A stretch of 52,929 bases of DNA from DATFYM01 sp035315065. Its GTDB lineage: Bacteria > Acidobacteriota > Terriglobia > UBA7540. Both the position numbers and the translations under genes were made by a program. Every line of letters starts with the position of its first letter. Within the stretch, counting starts at the first letter, position 1. Of the stretch, positions 1 through 8,709 are shown in pieces. The notes under the pieces were generated by a model that was given only the letters and a program-made list of their open reading frames with translations, made no database searches and was not told the DNA's origin. The stretch lies in NCBI GenBank assembly GCA_035315065.1, contig DATFYM010000020.1, positions 1 to 52,929 on the forward strand, in the 5' to 3' direction.

Positions 1-140
1 GGTTCCGGCCACCGGCGAAAAGTGACCGGCTTAAGATCGGAATCCGTGACCGGCTTCATCCCGGAATCGTGCCCGGCTTCATTTCGGAATGGCGCCCGGA
101 ATGATTTCGGAATCGTGCCCGGCCTGCCCCGGAATCCGCA
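1..140. mobile_element. IS21-family-like terminal repeats (element end)
   Basis: Five tandem, imperfect repeats of 23-24 bp occupy 22-45, 46-68, 69-91, 92-114 and 115-137. Each begins GTGACCGGC, GTGCCCGGC or GCGCCCGG and ends TCGGAATC, CCGGAATC or similar. Arrays of short repeats with this GTG(A/C)CCGGCTTCAT...CGGAAT character are typical of the ends of IS21-family elements, where the transposase binds. No transposase gene is visible; it would lie left of position 1. The array stops a few bases before a coding fragment that is missing its start, so the element probably interrupted that gene. The family call rests on recognising the repeat style, not on a database match. Confidence 0.5.
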
Positions 141-728
141 GGCTATGACTCTCCCGAGTATTTTCGTAAGGCCTCCGAAATGCTAATTCGAGCCTTTCAA
201 CGCTTTCGGGAGAAAGCTATATATGAGGACCGCATCATGCGGAAGGTGCGGTCCTTTGTCGATCACCGCGTGCACGCCTTCGATTGTGCAGCTTGCGGTG
301 GTGCGCAAGTTGTCGTAGGCTCAGACGCCAGAGTTGGCCTGTGCCACGCATTTCTCGGCTCGGGCCGAACCTTCGTCGGCAGCATCTACGATGAGAATTT
401 CGTTCCCGAGCAACACTCTTTGTGGCGCGAATGGTCACTTCGATCCCCCCTGAACATGCCCGAATGCACTGGCTGTCGCTGTCTGGGAATCTGCGGAGGC
501 GGATGTCCGGCGAATGATCCCGATGATAACATTTGGAGAATAAGTGAAGCGTTTTGTGCGCACTCGCGCACCATATTAGACTGGTTGATTTGGGACCTCT
601 TCGAGCAGACGCTCAGGACGCAGTCCGAACCTCGCCAAGAAACGTATCAGCAAGCCGGGGCGGCCAGAAGGTCCGCGGCCGAATCGCTGCACGGACCGGC
701 GTGTGGCATCCTGACAACAGCCCCCTGA
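141..728 (+). pseudogene. Radical SAM maturase, C-terminal SPASM fragment
   Basis: The reading frame is open upstream of the ATG at 180 (codons from about 141 read G-Y-D-S-P-E-Y-F-R-K), so this is the tail of a longer gene, not a complete one. It carries the C-terminal SPASM domain of anaerobic sulfatase-maturase or peptide-maturase type radical SAM enzymes: a GLCHAF segment, an RSPLNMPEC stretch, then CTGCRCLGICGGGCP and a late FCAHS. These cysteines bind auxiliary Fe-S clusters. The N-terminal radical SAM domain with its CxxxCxxC motif is absent, apparently removed by the repeat-bearing element at 1-140. The last 40 or so residues overlap a decayed DUF2461 gene in another frame and are probably not native. 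The fragment cannot be catalytic on its own. Confidence 0.7.
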
Positions 729-1002
729 CGAGAATCCGGATGGCGATAGCCGCCGAGCCCGAGCGATGGGCGAAGGCCAGGCGGAAGCTGGGGCTGGAGG
801 GCGACAGCCTGAAGCGGCCGCCGCGAGGCTTCGACCCGAACCATCATCGAGGACATCAGGCGGAAGGACCTCGTGGCGTCGGTCGGGCTCACCGAGGCAC
901 AGGTGTGCGGCCCCAGGGCTCATGCGGGACTTCGCCGCCGCGTGCCGGACGATGCTCCCGCTGGTTGAGTTCACGACGAGGGCGCTGGGGCTGGAGCCGT
1001 AG
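695..1002 (+). pseudogene. DUF2461 (TIGR02453) family remnant, frameshifted
   Basis: The C-terminal third of a DUF2461 protein can be read across three frames. From 695 one frame reads GVWHPDN, then EPERWAKARRKLGLEGDSLK and RPPRGFDPN. From about 843 a second frame reads IIEDIRRKDLVASVGLTEAQ. From about 918 a third frame reads LMRDFAAACRTMLPLVEF and ends ALGLEP at the stop at 1000-1002. The order and content (HPD, SLKRPPRGF, ED..RKD, LGL near the end) match the family. At least two indels are needed, and the N-terminal two thirds are missing, so this is non-functional. Function of the family is unknown. A second copy of the same tail lies at about 6735-6828. Confidence 0.7.
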
Positions 1003-1268
1003 GCGCTCGCGGCTTGGCAGGCCATGTTGGCAGCGTGCTCTTTGTGGCTGGCGTCATGCTCTCGTTCCTCAGCGCTGTGATGGTAGGTTACACAGAGCGG
1101 CCCCCGAAGAACCCACAGCCTTAGCCCCGGTCCCCGACGAAACGGCTCCGGCAATTGCATGCCGTCCACGCGGGCCCGCGAGTGGTTCTGACAACCGTTG
1201 CAATCATGAGGGCGTTGACTGTCCTTCTCCCCTGGCGTAGCACCCACATTTTGTCCCAAAATCAGCTT
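1003..1268. other. Gap with a possible membrane-segment fragment
   Basis: No intact gene. One short frame around 1018-1125 reads a hydrophobic stretch (LFVAGVMLSFLSAVMVGY) followed by TERPPKNPQP and a stop, which could be the end of a lost membrane protein. It has no start or partner sequence, so the assignment is weak. Confidence 0.25.
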
Positions 1269-2237
1269 ATGCCGGGACAAGAACCTAAGGGTCAGCATTA
1301 CGTGCATCGGGCTTACTTGGAGGGATTCCAAGACCCCGAGCTTGAAGAAAGAGGCGAGGCCCGTTTATGGGTGTACATGCCCGGCAAATCACCTTTCCCC
1401 CAGCGCCCAGAGCGGGTCGCCAAGAGGAACTACTATTACTGCTACCTACGCGATGAGAAGCGCCAATTCCACGCGGAGCACGGTTTGCAGAAGCTAGAAG
1501 ACTTGGCGCTGCCCATTCTGCGACGGTTGCGCGAGCGGCGATTCGCGCTCAGCCCAGAGGATCGGCTGACGTTCGCCGGTTACATCGCGCTCGCATTCAC
1601 TCGTGTTCCCACCGTTGAAAGATCAATAGACCGAGTGACGGCTTTGGTTTCTGCCAAACAGATGGAGTTCATTGCCAACAACAAGCAAGCGCTTGAGGGT
1701 GTGGTTGCTCAACTCCGGGAGCGTACTGGAGAGGAGATTGACCCGGTAGAATTTCGAAAGAAACTCACCGGCGGTACGGTTGAAGTGCAGCAGACGAGCC
1801 GGGGATGGTCCGTTCAACAAATGTTCGAACTGATGCTGGCTTTGCAGAGAGTCATCTTCGCGATGAAATGGGTCTTTCTGCTCGCGCCGGAAGGTAGTCC
1901 TGGATTCCTTACCTCTGACAATCCGGTCTCGTTGTTCGACCCAATCGGCGGGCCGGTCGGCGCGGTAGGATTCTCCAGTAGCCCAGCCGCCCATTTCACA
2001 TTTCCGATCAGCAGGCAGGTGTGCCTTCTTGCTGAGCATCAGCAGGGCCCGAACACGGCTGAACTGAACGGCTCTCAGGTCCGCTCTGTTAACAAAGGGA
2101 CGATCATCCGCGCAGACTCTCAACTCTATGCGCCATTCAAATCGGCATCTGTTCAGAAGATACTCCATTCGGTGATGGGCCAGAGGACAAGGCCGGGGAG
2201 GATTTTGATCCGCAAAGGCCAGGTCGTAGAGGAATGA
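1269..2237 (+). CDS. DUF4238 domain protein
   Basis: The start is placed at the ATG at 1269, because the conserved N-terminal HYV..AYL..F signature (HYVHRAYLEGF, residues 10-20) begins just after it, as in DUF4238 proteins. An upstream in-frame ATG at 1155 would add 38 unlike residues. The product is about 322 residues, close to the usual family length, and appears soluble. A TSDNPV motif near residue 215 is another family hallmark. The family has no established biochemical role; members are scattered in variable genome regions. It sits among decayed genes yet is itself intact, which suggests it is either recent or selected. There is no obvious operon partner. Confidence 0.75.
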   Translation: MPGQEPKGQHYVHRAYLEGFQDPELEERGEARLWVYMPGKSPFPQRPERVAKRNYYYCYLRDEKRQFHAEHGLQKLEDLALPILRRLRERRFALSPEDRLTFAGYIALAFTRVPTVERSIDRVTALVSAKQMEFIANNKQALEGVVAQLRERTGEEIDPVEFRKKLTGGTVEVQQTSRGWSVQQMFELMLALQRVIFAMKWVFLLAPEGSPGFLTSDNPVSLFDPIGGPVGAVGFSSSPAAHFTFPISRQVCLLAEHQQGPNTAELNGSQVRSVNKGTIIRADSQLYAPFKSASVQKILHSVMGQRTRPGRILIRKGQVVEE

Positions 2238-2354
2238 GCCTGTGAAGAACGCTGGTTCTCTGCCCGGCTGGCTGGCCCGGAACAACAAGGCGATATTCGG
2301 CACCCTGTTCGCCGAGAACGAACTGATTGTTCTCTGGTGTTGGCTGACTCGACC

Positions 2355-2753
2355 ATGAAGGAAACCCTAAAGGCTGGCGTGCTCTATTTCGTCCTGGTGT
2401 TCGCCGCCGGATTCGTGCTCGGCACCGTCCGCACACTCTGGGCAGCCCCGAGATTTGGCGTGAGGACGGCTGAACTGATGGAAGCGCCCATCATGTTTGG
2501 CGTCTCCATCCTCGCGGCCCGGTGGGTGGTCCGGCATGTAGGCATTCCGCCTCTTTGGTCGAAGCGGCTGGCCTTGGGATGCATCGCGCTCGGCCTTATG
2601 CTTCTGGTCGAGTTCACAGTCGTGCTTTGGATTCGGGGGCTGACAATTCGCGGGTATCTTGAATCCCGTGACCCCGTTTCGGGAGCCGTCTACTTCGCGA
2701 CGCTCGGGGCCTTTGCGGTCATCCCAGTTTTCGTCGGGCGAGCACGTGACTGA
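2355..2753 (+). CDS. Small four-helix membrane protein
   Basis: About 132 residues, beginning MKETLKAGVLYF; an upstream in-frame ATG at 2337 is possible but adds only six residues. Four hydrophobic segments can be seen, roughly at residues 6-24, 43-60, 74-94 and 107-126, separated by short charged loops containing FGVRTAELMEAPIM. This matches a widespread family of small hypothetical inner-membrane proteins with the same AGVLYF and RTAELMEAP blocks. No function is known to me. It follows the DUF4238 gene by about 100 bases on the same strand but shows no link to it. Confidence 0.6.
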   Translation: MKETLKAGVLYFVLVFAAGFVLGTVRTLWAAPRFGVRTAELMEAPIMFGVSILAARWVVRHVGIPPLWSKRLALGCIALGLMLLVEFTVVLWIRGLTIRGYLESRDPVSGAVYFATLGAFAVIPVFVGRARD

Positions 2754-2925
2754 GCGCCAGGCACTGCCCTCTCAATTGACCGGCGAATCTTCTCTGCTAA
2801 GACTGGCCCGCCTGGAAGGATTCACTCGTCCGACTTTTGGACGTTGCGGTATCTTGGTCTGAAGGACCTGGAGCTGCTTAACTTGGTCTGAGCTGTCGCT
2901 CGTGCATCTATCGATTGGGGGGGAA

Positions 2926-3688
2926 GTGACGAATCAGTGGAATGCGGCGCAGTATGACGCGAAACATGCCTTTGTGTATGAAAAGGCCATGGGATTGGTG
3001 GACCTGCTGGCACCGAAAGCGGGCGAACGGATTCTGGATTTGGGCTGCGGGACAGGAGTGTTGACGGCGGAAATTGCGAGCCGAGGTGCAGACATACTGG
3101 GCGTGGACCGGTCGGAGGAGATGATCTCGCAGGCAAGAAAGAAGTTCCCGGCGCTGATGTTTATGGTGTTGGACGCAAGGCAGCTTCGATTCAACGCGGA
3201 GTTCGATGCCGTGTTTTCCAATGCCGTGCTGCACTGGATTTCGGAGGCGGAGCAAGTGATCGCCGGAGTGGCGCAGGCGCTCAGACCCGGTTGGACGATT
3301 CGTGGCGGAGTTCGGGGGCAAGGGAAACATCCAAAGGCTGGTCGCGGGGTTTCACAGGGCATTCTCGGCGCTGGGAATGCGGGAACCCGACGGAGTGAGC
3401 CCGTGGTTTTACCCGAGCGTTGCAGAATATGCGGGACTGCTGGAGAAGCACGGGTTGGAAGTGCGTGAAGCGTCGCTGTTCGAACGGCCGACGATACTGG
3501 AAGAGGGAGAGCGCGGACTGGAAAACTGGATTCGAGTGTTCCGGCAGACGCTCATTGAAAAGATGGGCGAAGAGAACGGGCAGCAATGGATTCAAGAAGT
3601 GGAACGGCAGTGTAGGGCTGAGTTGTTTCACGATGGGAGTTGGGAGCTTGACTACCGGAGATTGCGAATTGCGGCGTGGAAAGCGTGA
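2926..3688 (+). pseudogene. Class I SAM methyltransferase with one frameshift
   Basis: The first part (from a GTG at 2926; an upstream GTG at 2902 is also in frame) has a Rossmann-type SAM site, ILDLGCGTGVLTAEIA, and FDAVFSNAVLHWI, typical of trans-aconitate-methyltransferase-like and ubiE-like enzymes. The frame breaks at 3291-3292, where GGTTGGACG replaces the expected GGTGGACGA. Removing one T restores PGGRFVAEFGGKGN and joins smoothly to the downstream frame, which continues to the stop at 3688 and ends YRRLRIAAWKA, a usual ending for this family. The intact enzyme would be about 253 residues. Either the gene was recently inactivated or this is a sequencing error; every other position looks well preserved. 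Confidence 0.75.
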
Positions 3689-3765
3689 CGTGGCGGCTTC
3701 TGGCTATCGTACAACGGCGGCCGACGACTGCTCGGAAATGATGTGTTGATGTTGGGGCGGCGAAC

Positions 3766-4953
3766 TCACTTGATCGCTTCCCACGCTGCTCTGGCTTTCG
3801 AAAACTTCCCTTGCCCCACTTCCGGCGCGAAGGTCGTTCCGTTCATCCGTATTGGCTGGTTCGGAGCCAGGTCTTTCAGCCACAGATCGGCGTATCCGGC
3901 GATTGCGTCAACCTGCGGCTGTTGTATCGCGTCGAGGTCGAGCTTCTTCAAGAAGTCGAATTGGTCACGAGTCATGGAGCCGGGCGCGATCAATGGATTC
4001 ATGCGTACAATGCGGCTTTTGGCAGGCGACTTGCCCCTCCGGCCGCCGCCGGTCATCACGTGGGCAAGAAACGTTGCGATGTCCGGGGGATCGTCGATGA
4101 TCGCTGTCGCAACCTTGTGCAGGTCAGGCACTACGCCTGATCTAAGAATCGGCTGTTCCTTCCGTGGGAGTGCAAGAGTGGCCGTGCCGATGCTCAACGC
4201 TGCGACCTTCGTGGGGTCCTGATCCTTGCCGACCGCTTCCGTGACCGCTGCCAGGACGGGATTGTTGCAGCCCGCAATCGCACCGTCCCAATACCGGCCA
4301 GGATGATGCGGGAACTGCGCTGGCATGTCGAAGTAGCTGACTGGCGCATTTGAAGAGGCGTGTATCGCCTCGGCGAGCGTGACATCCGATGATGCCCGAC
4401 CCTCGCCCCACTGCGGGCGTTTGATTTTTGAGGACCGAAAAAAGACGGCCCGGTTGAGGTCATAGTCGAAGGCGGTAATCAGCAAATGCACGTCCTCGGG
4501 GCCATGGCGAGGTACGCCTGCGGCGACCTTCGAGAGAGGCACATCACCTATAGGCACACCATCTGGAGAATGCAGTATGCCCTGTAGCGCAGCCAATTTG
4601 TGTTTTGTGCTGTACTTTGGCACAATGCCCTTCAAATTCAAGCTGCTGTCCTCTGGCACAAAGCCCGCAAGAACCTCCGCCAAATCGTGGAAGAACACGT
4701 CGGTTAAGCTCGCCAAGGAGAAGATATTCTTCCGGGTACCTTCATCTTCAAACAAGGAAAGGATTTGCCTGAGGGTGAGGTTTGCGACCAATGCCCCGAG
4801 CACGATGCTCCCGCCGGAGTTGCCAGCAACCAGATCGAATTCCTTCAGGACATTGTGCCCCTTGGTTTCCGGGCCGTAGAGGGCGATCAGGGCTTTTACC
4901 TCGATCAATGCCCAGACGCCGCCACCATCGAGCGAGAGGATTCGATAGCTCAT
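3766..4953 (-). CDS. Patatin-like phospholipase
   Basis: About 395 residues. The start at 4953 is chosen because the conserved glycine-rich oxyanion-hole motif LSLDGGGVWALIE begins within six residues, and GAGGAG lies just upstream; the longer reading frame to 5190 overlaps the neighbouring lipoprotein gene and has no family character. The nucleophile elbow is GNSGG (residues 44-48, Ser46), and the partner aspartate lies in YWDGAIAG near residue 221, giving the Ser-Asp dyad of patatins. Members hydrolyse acyl esters of phospholipids; some act in host interaction or CBASS-type defence, but no cyclase gene is next to this one. No signal peptide is seen, so it is probably cytoplasmic. Confidence 0.85.
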   Translation of the reverse strand: MSYRILSLDGGGVWALIEVKALIALYGPETKGHNVLKEFDLVAGNSGGSIVLGALVANLTLRQILSLFEDEGTRKNIFSLASLTDVFFHDLAEVLAGFVPEDSSLNLKGIVPKYSTKHKLAALQGILHSPDGVPIGDVPLSKVAAGVPRHGPEDVHLLITAFDYDLNRAVFFRSSKIKRPQWGEGRASSDVTLAEAIHASSNAPVSYFDMPAQFPHHPGRYWDGAIAGCNNPVLAAVTEAVGKDQDPTKVAALSIGTATLALPRKEQPILRSGVVPDLHKVATAIIDDPPDIATFLAHVMTGGGRRGKSPAKSRIVRMNPLIAPGSMTRDQFDFLKKLDLDAIQQPQVDAIAGYADLWLKDLAPNQPIRMNGTTFAPEVGQGKFSKARAAWEAIK

Positions 4954-5170
4954 CTTGGCTCCTCGGGAGGAACGATCAATCGGCCTGATCCTCCCCGTTG
5001 AGAATTGCCCGCCGTCAACAGCGGGAATGGCGAGCACCGCCGACCGGCTTGCAGTGTTGCTCATGGCCGCCATCGCCCGTTGCCGCCGAGACAGCTCTTT
5101 GGGACCAGAGTTACCTCGGCTTGCTGAACGCTGGCGTGACCCTCGTGAAGGCGCGATAGCAGCGGCATCG

Positions 5171-5719
5171 CTAGTGCCGAGAACGGGCACGCCTGTGAGG
5201 CCGGGCAGGCCGTCGGCTCCTGGCTTGCGGGCGCTCGCTTGGAGCAGGCATGTCGGAGTTCATCATGTCGGCTGCGGCTTTCCAACTCCCGTCCGGCTGC
5301 TTCTTGAACACTGTCAGGTACTTCCCCTTGTCGGTGACCGCCGCCTTGCCTTTCGGGCGCGACATCGTCATCGAGTAGGTGCCAACCGTGTAGACGAAAT
5401 CGCCGCCTTTCGACGCCTCTGCCCGCGTGGACTGGAAGGTGAGGGCAAAGTTGGGGTCGGCCAGCATCGGCTTGAGTGCCGCCTTGATGTTCTCCTTGCC
5501 GTTGATGATCGGCGCGTTCGGCATCAGGACCGACGCATCCTCGGAATAGTAGCTCGCGAACTTGTCCACGTCTTTCGTGGCGATGTCTTCGACCCAGGCA
5601 GCCTCTACGCCTTTCACGGCCTTGATATCAGCATCCCGCGTATCAGGGACCGTCTTTGTGCAGGCGGCTGCCAAGGCAAACAGGCCTATGCATGCAAATG
5701 AGGGAAGGTATCGTCGCAT
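5171..5719 (-). CDS. SnoaL-like/DUF4440 lipoprotein
   Basis: The ATG at 5719 is preceded by AGGAGG at good spacing. The N-terminus is a lipoprotein signal with a lipobox ending LAAAC, so the protein should be lipid-anchored in a membrane. The body is a cystatin/NTF2-type fold of the DUF4440 family: VEAAWVEDIATKDVDKFASY, SEDASVLMPNAP, a central YTVGTY and a final DGSWKAAADMMNSD. The last 25 or so residues are arginine- and proline-rich (RSRRPARPHRRARSRH) and unlike the family, suggesting a late frameshift that extended the C-terminus. The family includes enzymes and ligand-binding proteins; no specific activity can be assigned. Confidence 0.75.
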   Translation of the reverse strand: MRRYLPSFACIGLFALAAACTKTVPDTRDADIKAVKGVEAAWVEDIATKDVDKFASYYSEDASVLMPNAPIINGKENIKAALKPMLADPNFALTFQSTRAEASKGGDFVYTVGTYSMTMSRPKGKAAVTDKGKYLTVFKKQPDGSWKAAADMMNSDMPAPSERPQARSRRPARPHRRARSRH

Positions 5720-6182
5720 CGTCTTGCCTCCTGGAGACTACGCACTGAGATGACCCTACCACCAGGGACCTTGAGATACAAGCGCGTGCTTCGTCGGGTT
5801 TTCGGGCAGAGTGGTGCCTCCCGCACGTTAAGGCCAGCGGTCCGCTACAGGGGGACAGTGGGGAGCACAAGCGTCGGCGCTACCGAGCTTCCGAGAAGAT
5901 GAAATGTGGTTTTGGCAAGCCGTGGAGCGTGTCGGCAAGCCTTCACACACGGGCCGATGGGGCGTCGAGAGCACCTCTCCATAAAAGTGCCATTCACGTT
6001 GACTGCATCCGCCTCGCTGCACGCCCTCTCCGCGACACTCGGATGTACTATGGGGATTTGACGGTTCGGGTTGACGTGGCGGTATCGACCCCAGTACCCG
6101 TGGCCTCCAAACAAACGGCGGGCCGCGGTGGGTGACCGGAGTGGCACCACTCCTTGTTGCCCGACTGGAAGGGAGAGAGCCG
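5720..6182. other. Intergenic stretch without a recognisable gene
   Basis: About 460 bases. Open frames exist on both strands (for example 5899-6135 forward and 5845-6213 reverse), but none has family features, a convincing ribosome binding site or coding-like composition. I see no RNA gene or insertion-sequence end in it. It separates two divergently oriented genes and may hold both promoters. Confidence 0.4.
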
Positions 6183-6605
6183 ATGACGCAAGGTCCAAAG
6201 GACTCGGTGGCACCGCGTTTTAACGTCCTGTTCGTCTGCGTGGGCAACTCCTGCCGCAGCCAGATGGCGGAGGCGCTGGCGAACCGCCTGGGGCACGGGT
6301 GCGTGCGTGCCTGGAGTGCCGGATCGAGACCTGCCGGGGTGATCAGTGCGGTAGCTCAGAACGCGATGCGTGAGGCGGGACTGTCAATGGACGGGCAGTG
6401 GTCCAAGGGCCTTGAGGAGGTCCCGGTCGCGGTGATGGACGTTGTGGTGACCATGGGATGCGAGGTTGAGTGCCCTATGCCTAAAGGCTTCACGGGGCGC
6501 TTGGTCGAATGGAACATCCCCGACCCTGGCGACGATCAGCAGTTTGGCCGAGAAGTAAGAGTTCTCATCGAGCGCCAAGTAACGGCGCTTCTTGCCGAAC
6601 TGTAA
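6183..6605 (+). CDS. LMW phosphatase family, arsenate reductase-like
   Basis: About 140 residues. The ATG at 6183 follows a GGGAGAGAG ribosome binding site. The N-terminus carries the phosphatase P-loop VCVGNSCRSQMAEA, with Cys19 as nucleophile and Arg25 closing CX5R, and IPDP near residue 115 supplies the general acid aspartate. A further pair of cysteines in MGCEVECPMP corresponds in position to the resolving cysteines of LMW-phosphatase-type arsenate reductases, favouring an ArsC-like role over tyrosine phosphatase. No arsenite pump or ArsR regulator is adjacent, so an arsenic role is not confirmed by context. Confidence 0.75.
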   Translation: MTQGPKDSVAPRFNVLFVCVGNSCRSQMAEALANRLGHGCVRAWSAGSRPAGVISAVAQNAMREAGLSMDGQWSKGLEEVPVAVMDVVVTMGCEVECPMPKGFTGRLVEWNIPDPGDDQQFGREVRVLIERQVTALLAEL

Positions 6606-6734
6606 GGCAGCCCGACGCAGCTCTATGCATTGGCCCTTAGCATTGGCAAATCCTCCCTGGGTCGAGGTGGAGAGTGTCACCGCTGGGGGCCGGAAATGGT
6701 GCTCCCTACTGAGGATCGGGCTAGCGGAGTCGGC

Positions 6735-6828
6735 GGCCCCCAGCTTCATGCAGGATTCGCCGCCGCATCCCGCTCGACGCTGCCCCTTGGTGGAGTTCAC
6801 CACAAGGGCGCTAGGGCTGGAATCTTAG
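6735..6828 (+). pseudogene. Second DUF2461 C-terminal remnant
   Basis: This stretch aligns base by base with 906-1002: both encode a tail reading PLVEFTTRALGLE before the stop, preceded by (F/L)M(R/Q)DF-like and AA(A/C)-like residues across small indels. Only about 30 codons survive; the rest of the roughly 290-base gap between the flanking genes is not recognisable. Two separate tails of the same family 5.8 kb apart imply two ancestral copies or a duplicated and eroded segment. Confidence 0.6.
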
Positions 6829-6895
6829 GACACTTCGATACCTTCGTGGATGTTCACGGCGTTGCGCCGGATGCGCAGAGGCGCGAGCCAGACGC

Positions 6896-8104
6896 ATGAC
6901 CGCAGGTGACGACATGGCATGGGAGGAACAGCAAGCCGAGAACCCGGATGCCGGACCGCTCGCCTCCGGGTTGCGCGGACGGCTGTCCGGGCCAGCGATG
7001 TTGGAGTTGACGCAGCGCCTGATCGCCATCCCTACGGAAAACCCGCCGGGCAGCCATTATGAGGAATGCGCCCGCACCCTGGTGGAAGAACTGGACAGGC
7101 TCGGCTTCGACGGCGTGAGGCGCGAAGGCGCTTGCGTCGTCGCGTCGGTCGGGACGGGCACCCGGACCCTGTACTTCAGCGGCCACTACGATGTCGTTCC
7201 CGCACGGGGCCGCGACCAGTTCCAGCCTCGCGTCGAAGGCTCGAATTTATTTGGACGCGGCTCATCGGACATGAAGGGCGGCTTGGCCGCCATGATCCAT
7301 GCCGCCGCCGCCGCACGCGACGAAGGGCTCCTGCGAAATGGCCGCATCGGGGTCGTCCTGGTGCCCGACGAAGAGACGGCTGGCCCACGCGGGTCGCGCT
7401 ATCTCGATGCGCGTGGGCTCCTCGGCAAGGATGCGGCTGGTATGCTGACGCCGGAGCCGACCGGCGGCGTCATCTGGAACGCCAGCCGTGGCGCTATCAC
7501 GCTGCGTGCCACGTTGCGCGGGAAGTCGGCGCACGTGGGACGGCAATTCGAGGGCGTGAACGCCTTCGAGCGTGCGCTACCGGCGATGGCGCGGCTTGCC
7601 GCCCTCAAGAAGGAAGTCGAACTCCGCGAGACGCAGCGGCAAATCGCCCCGGCGGCGGCACGGAAGTCCATCCTCATGCTCGGCGGGCGCGTCGAGGCGG
7701 GCACGAACTTCAACGTCACGCCAGACTTCTGTTCGTTCACGATTGACCGCCGCATCAATCCCGAAGAGGACCTCGAAGAGGAGAAGCGCCGGTTGCTCGA
7801 CCTGCTCGAAGGCTTCGAGGTCGAGACGCTCCAGGAGGAGGCAGCCGCCGCCACTTCGGCGCAAGAGCCGCTCGGCTTGGCGTTGTCCCGCCATGTGGCA
7901 AGCCTGACGGGCAAAGCCCCTGCGGTCGAGATGTGCCCCGGCCTCCTCGAAACGCGCTTCTACGCCGCGCGTGGCATCCCCGCCTTCGCCTATGGGCCGG
8001 GCCTGCTTACTGTCTCCCATGGGCCGGACGAGTTCATCCCGATCCGCAACATCGGCCAGTGTGCGGCGATCTACGCGCTCACCGCTGCGGAGTTGCTGGG
8101 CTGA
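6896..8104 (+). CDS. M20 family metallopeptidase/deacylase
   Basis: About 402 residues, the usual size for ArgE/DapE/CPG2-type enzymes, which hydrolyse amide bonds in peptides or N-acyl amino acids using two zinc ions. Metal and catalytic residues are in place: GHYDVVP (His97, catalytic Asp99), SSDMKGG (Asp125 bridging), PDEET (Glu159 general base, Glu160 ligand) and a late SHGPDEFI containing the last histidine. The inserted dimerisation domain carries GKSAHVGR and AGTNFNV. Substrate cannot be told from sequence. The ATG at 6896 has no strong ribosome binding site; an in-frame ATG at 6914 is an alternative. Family: M20 peptidases, sometimes acetylornithine deacetylase or succinyl-diaminopimelate desuccinylase. 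Confidence 0.9.
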   Translation: MTAGDDMAWEEQQAENPDAGPLASGLRGRLSGPAMLELTQRLIAIPTENPPGSHYEECARTLVEELDRLGFDGVRREGACVVASVGTGTRTLYFSGHYDVVPARGRDQFQPRVEGSNLFGRGSSDMKGGLAAMIHAAAAARDEGLLRNGRIGVVLVPDEETAGPRGSRYLDARGLLGKDAAGMLTPEPTGGVIWNASRGAITLRATLRGKSAHVGRQFEGVNAFERALPAMARLAALKKEVELRETQRQIAPAAARKSILMLGGRVEAGTNFNVTPDFCSFTIDRRINPEEDLEEEKRRLLDLLEGFEVETLQEEAAAATSAQEPLGLALSRHVASLTGKAPAVEMCPGLLETRFYAARGIPAFAYGPGLLTVSHGPDEFIPIRNIGQCAAIYALTAAELLG

Positions 8105-8162
8105 CTGGCCTGAGCGCCGTTTTTGGGATGCCACGCGACGTGGCAGAACGGAAGCGCCATAG

Positions 8163-8580
8163 CTAGGACTGACGGCCGAGAATCCAGCCTTCGACATCCT
8201 GGATTACCTGCTCGTCCGACTCGCCGGGCTCACGCTGTCCGAGGCACACCTGGAGCCTCCCGAAAGAGCCCGACCACAGCATCGAAGGCATCGTCCCCCT
8301 GCGGGAATCCGCCTTGAATCTCCTCAGCGAGGCGATTCGCAAGCATGACGCCCTGGGCATCAGCCCAGCGAAGAAGCGATGTTCCGAAGTCTTTCCTGTC
8401 GTCCTGGTTGCGCTTGCTGCCGAGCGGGTCCTTGGAGAACCAGCGGTAGCACTCTGCGGGGTACGTCTCGGCTACAACGAGTAGCTCGGGGGCCTCTTCA
8501 ATCACTGCCTTGCCCACCGGATTGTTTCGATATTTCCACAAGAAGTCCGTGCAGACAAAGACGCAGCCTGTCCTCTTCTC
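8163..8580 (-). pseudogene. DUF429-type nuclease-like gene, C-terminal half
   Basis: Reading leftward, one frame gives CVFVCTDFLWKYRNNPVGKA, then VVAETYPAECYRW, SKRNQDDR and DDAFDAVVGLF. After an indel near 8262 the other frame gives GRLQVCLGQREPGESDEQ and VEGWILGRQ, then a stop. The order (NPVGKA, AETYPAE, DAFDAVVGL, EGWILG) is that of DUF429, a predicted RuvC/RNase H-like family. A TAG lies immediately upstream near 8582, so the N-terminal half is cut off. A matching N-terminal fragment lies at 8953-9053 on the same strand, with a small gene between. Confidence 0.65.
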
Positions 8581-8709
8581 CTAGCCGCAACACCTCCTCA
8601 ATTGCCAGGAGACCTCGAATGCAGTCCGACGGGAGCCTGAGTAGGTATTTTCGCTTTTCATTCGCCATTCGATCTATACTGGCAGGCGTGGGCGAATCGG
8701 GAGGGAACC

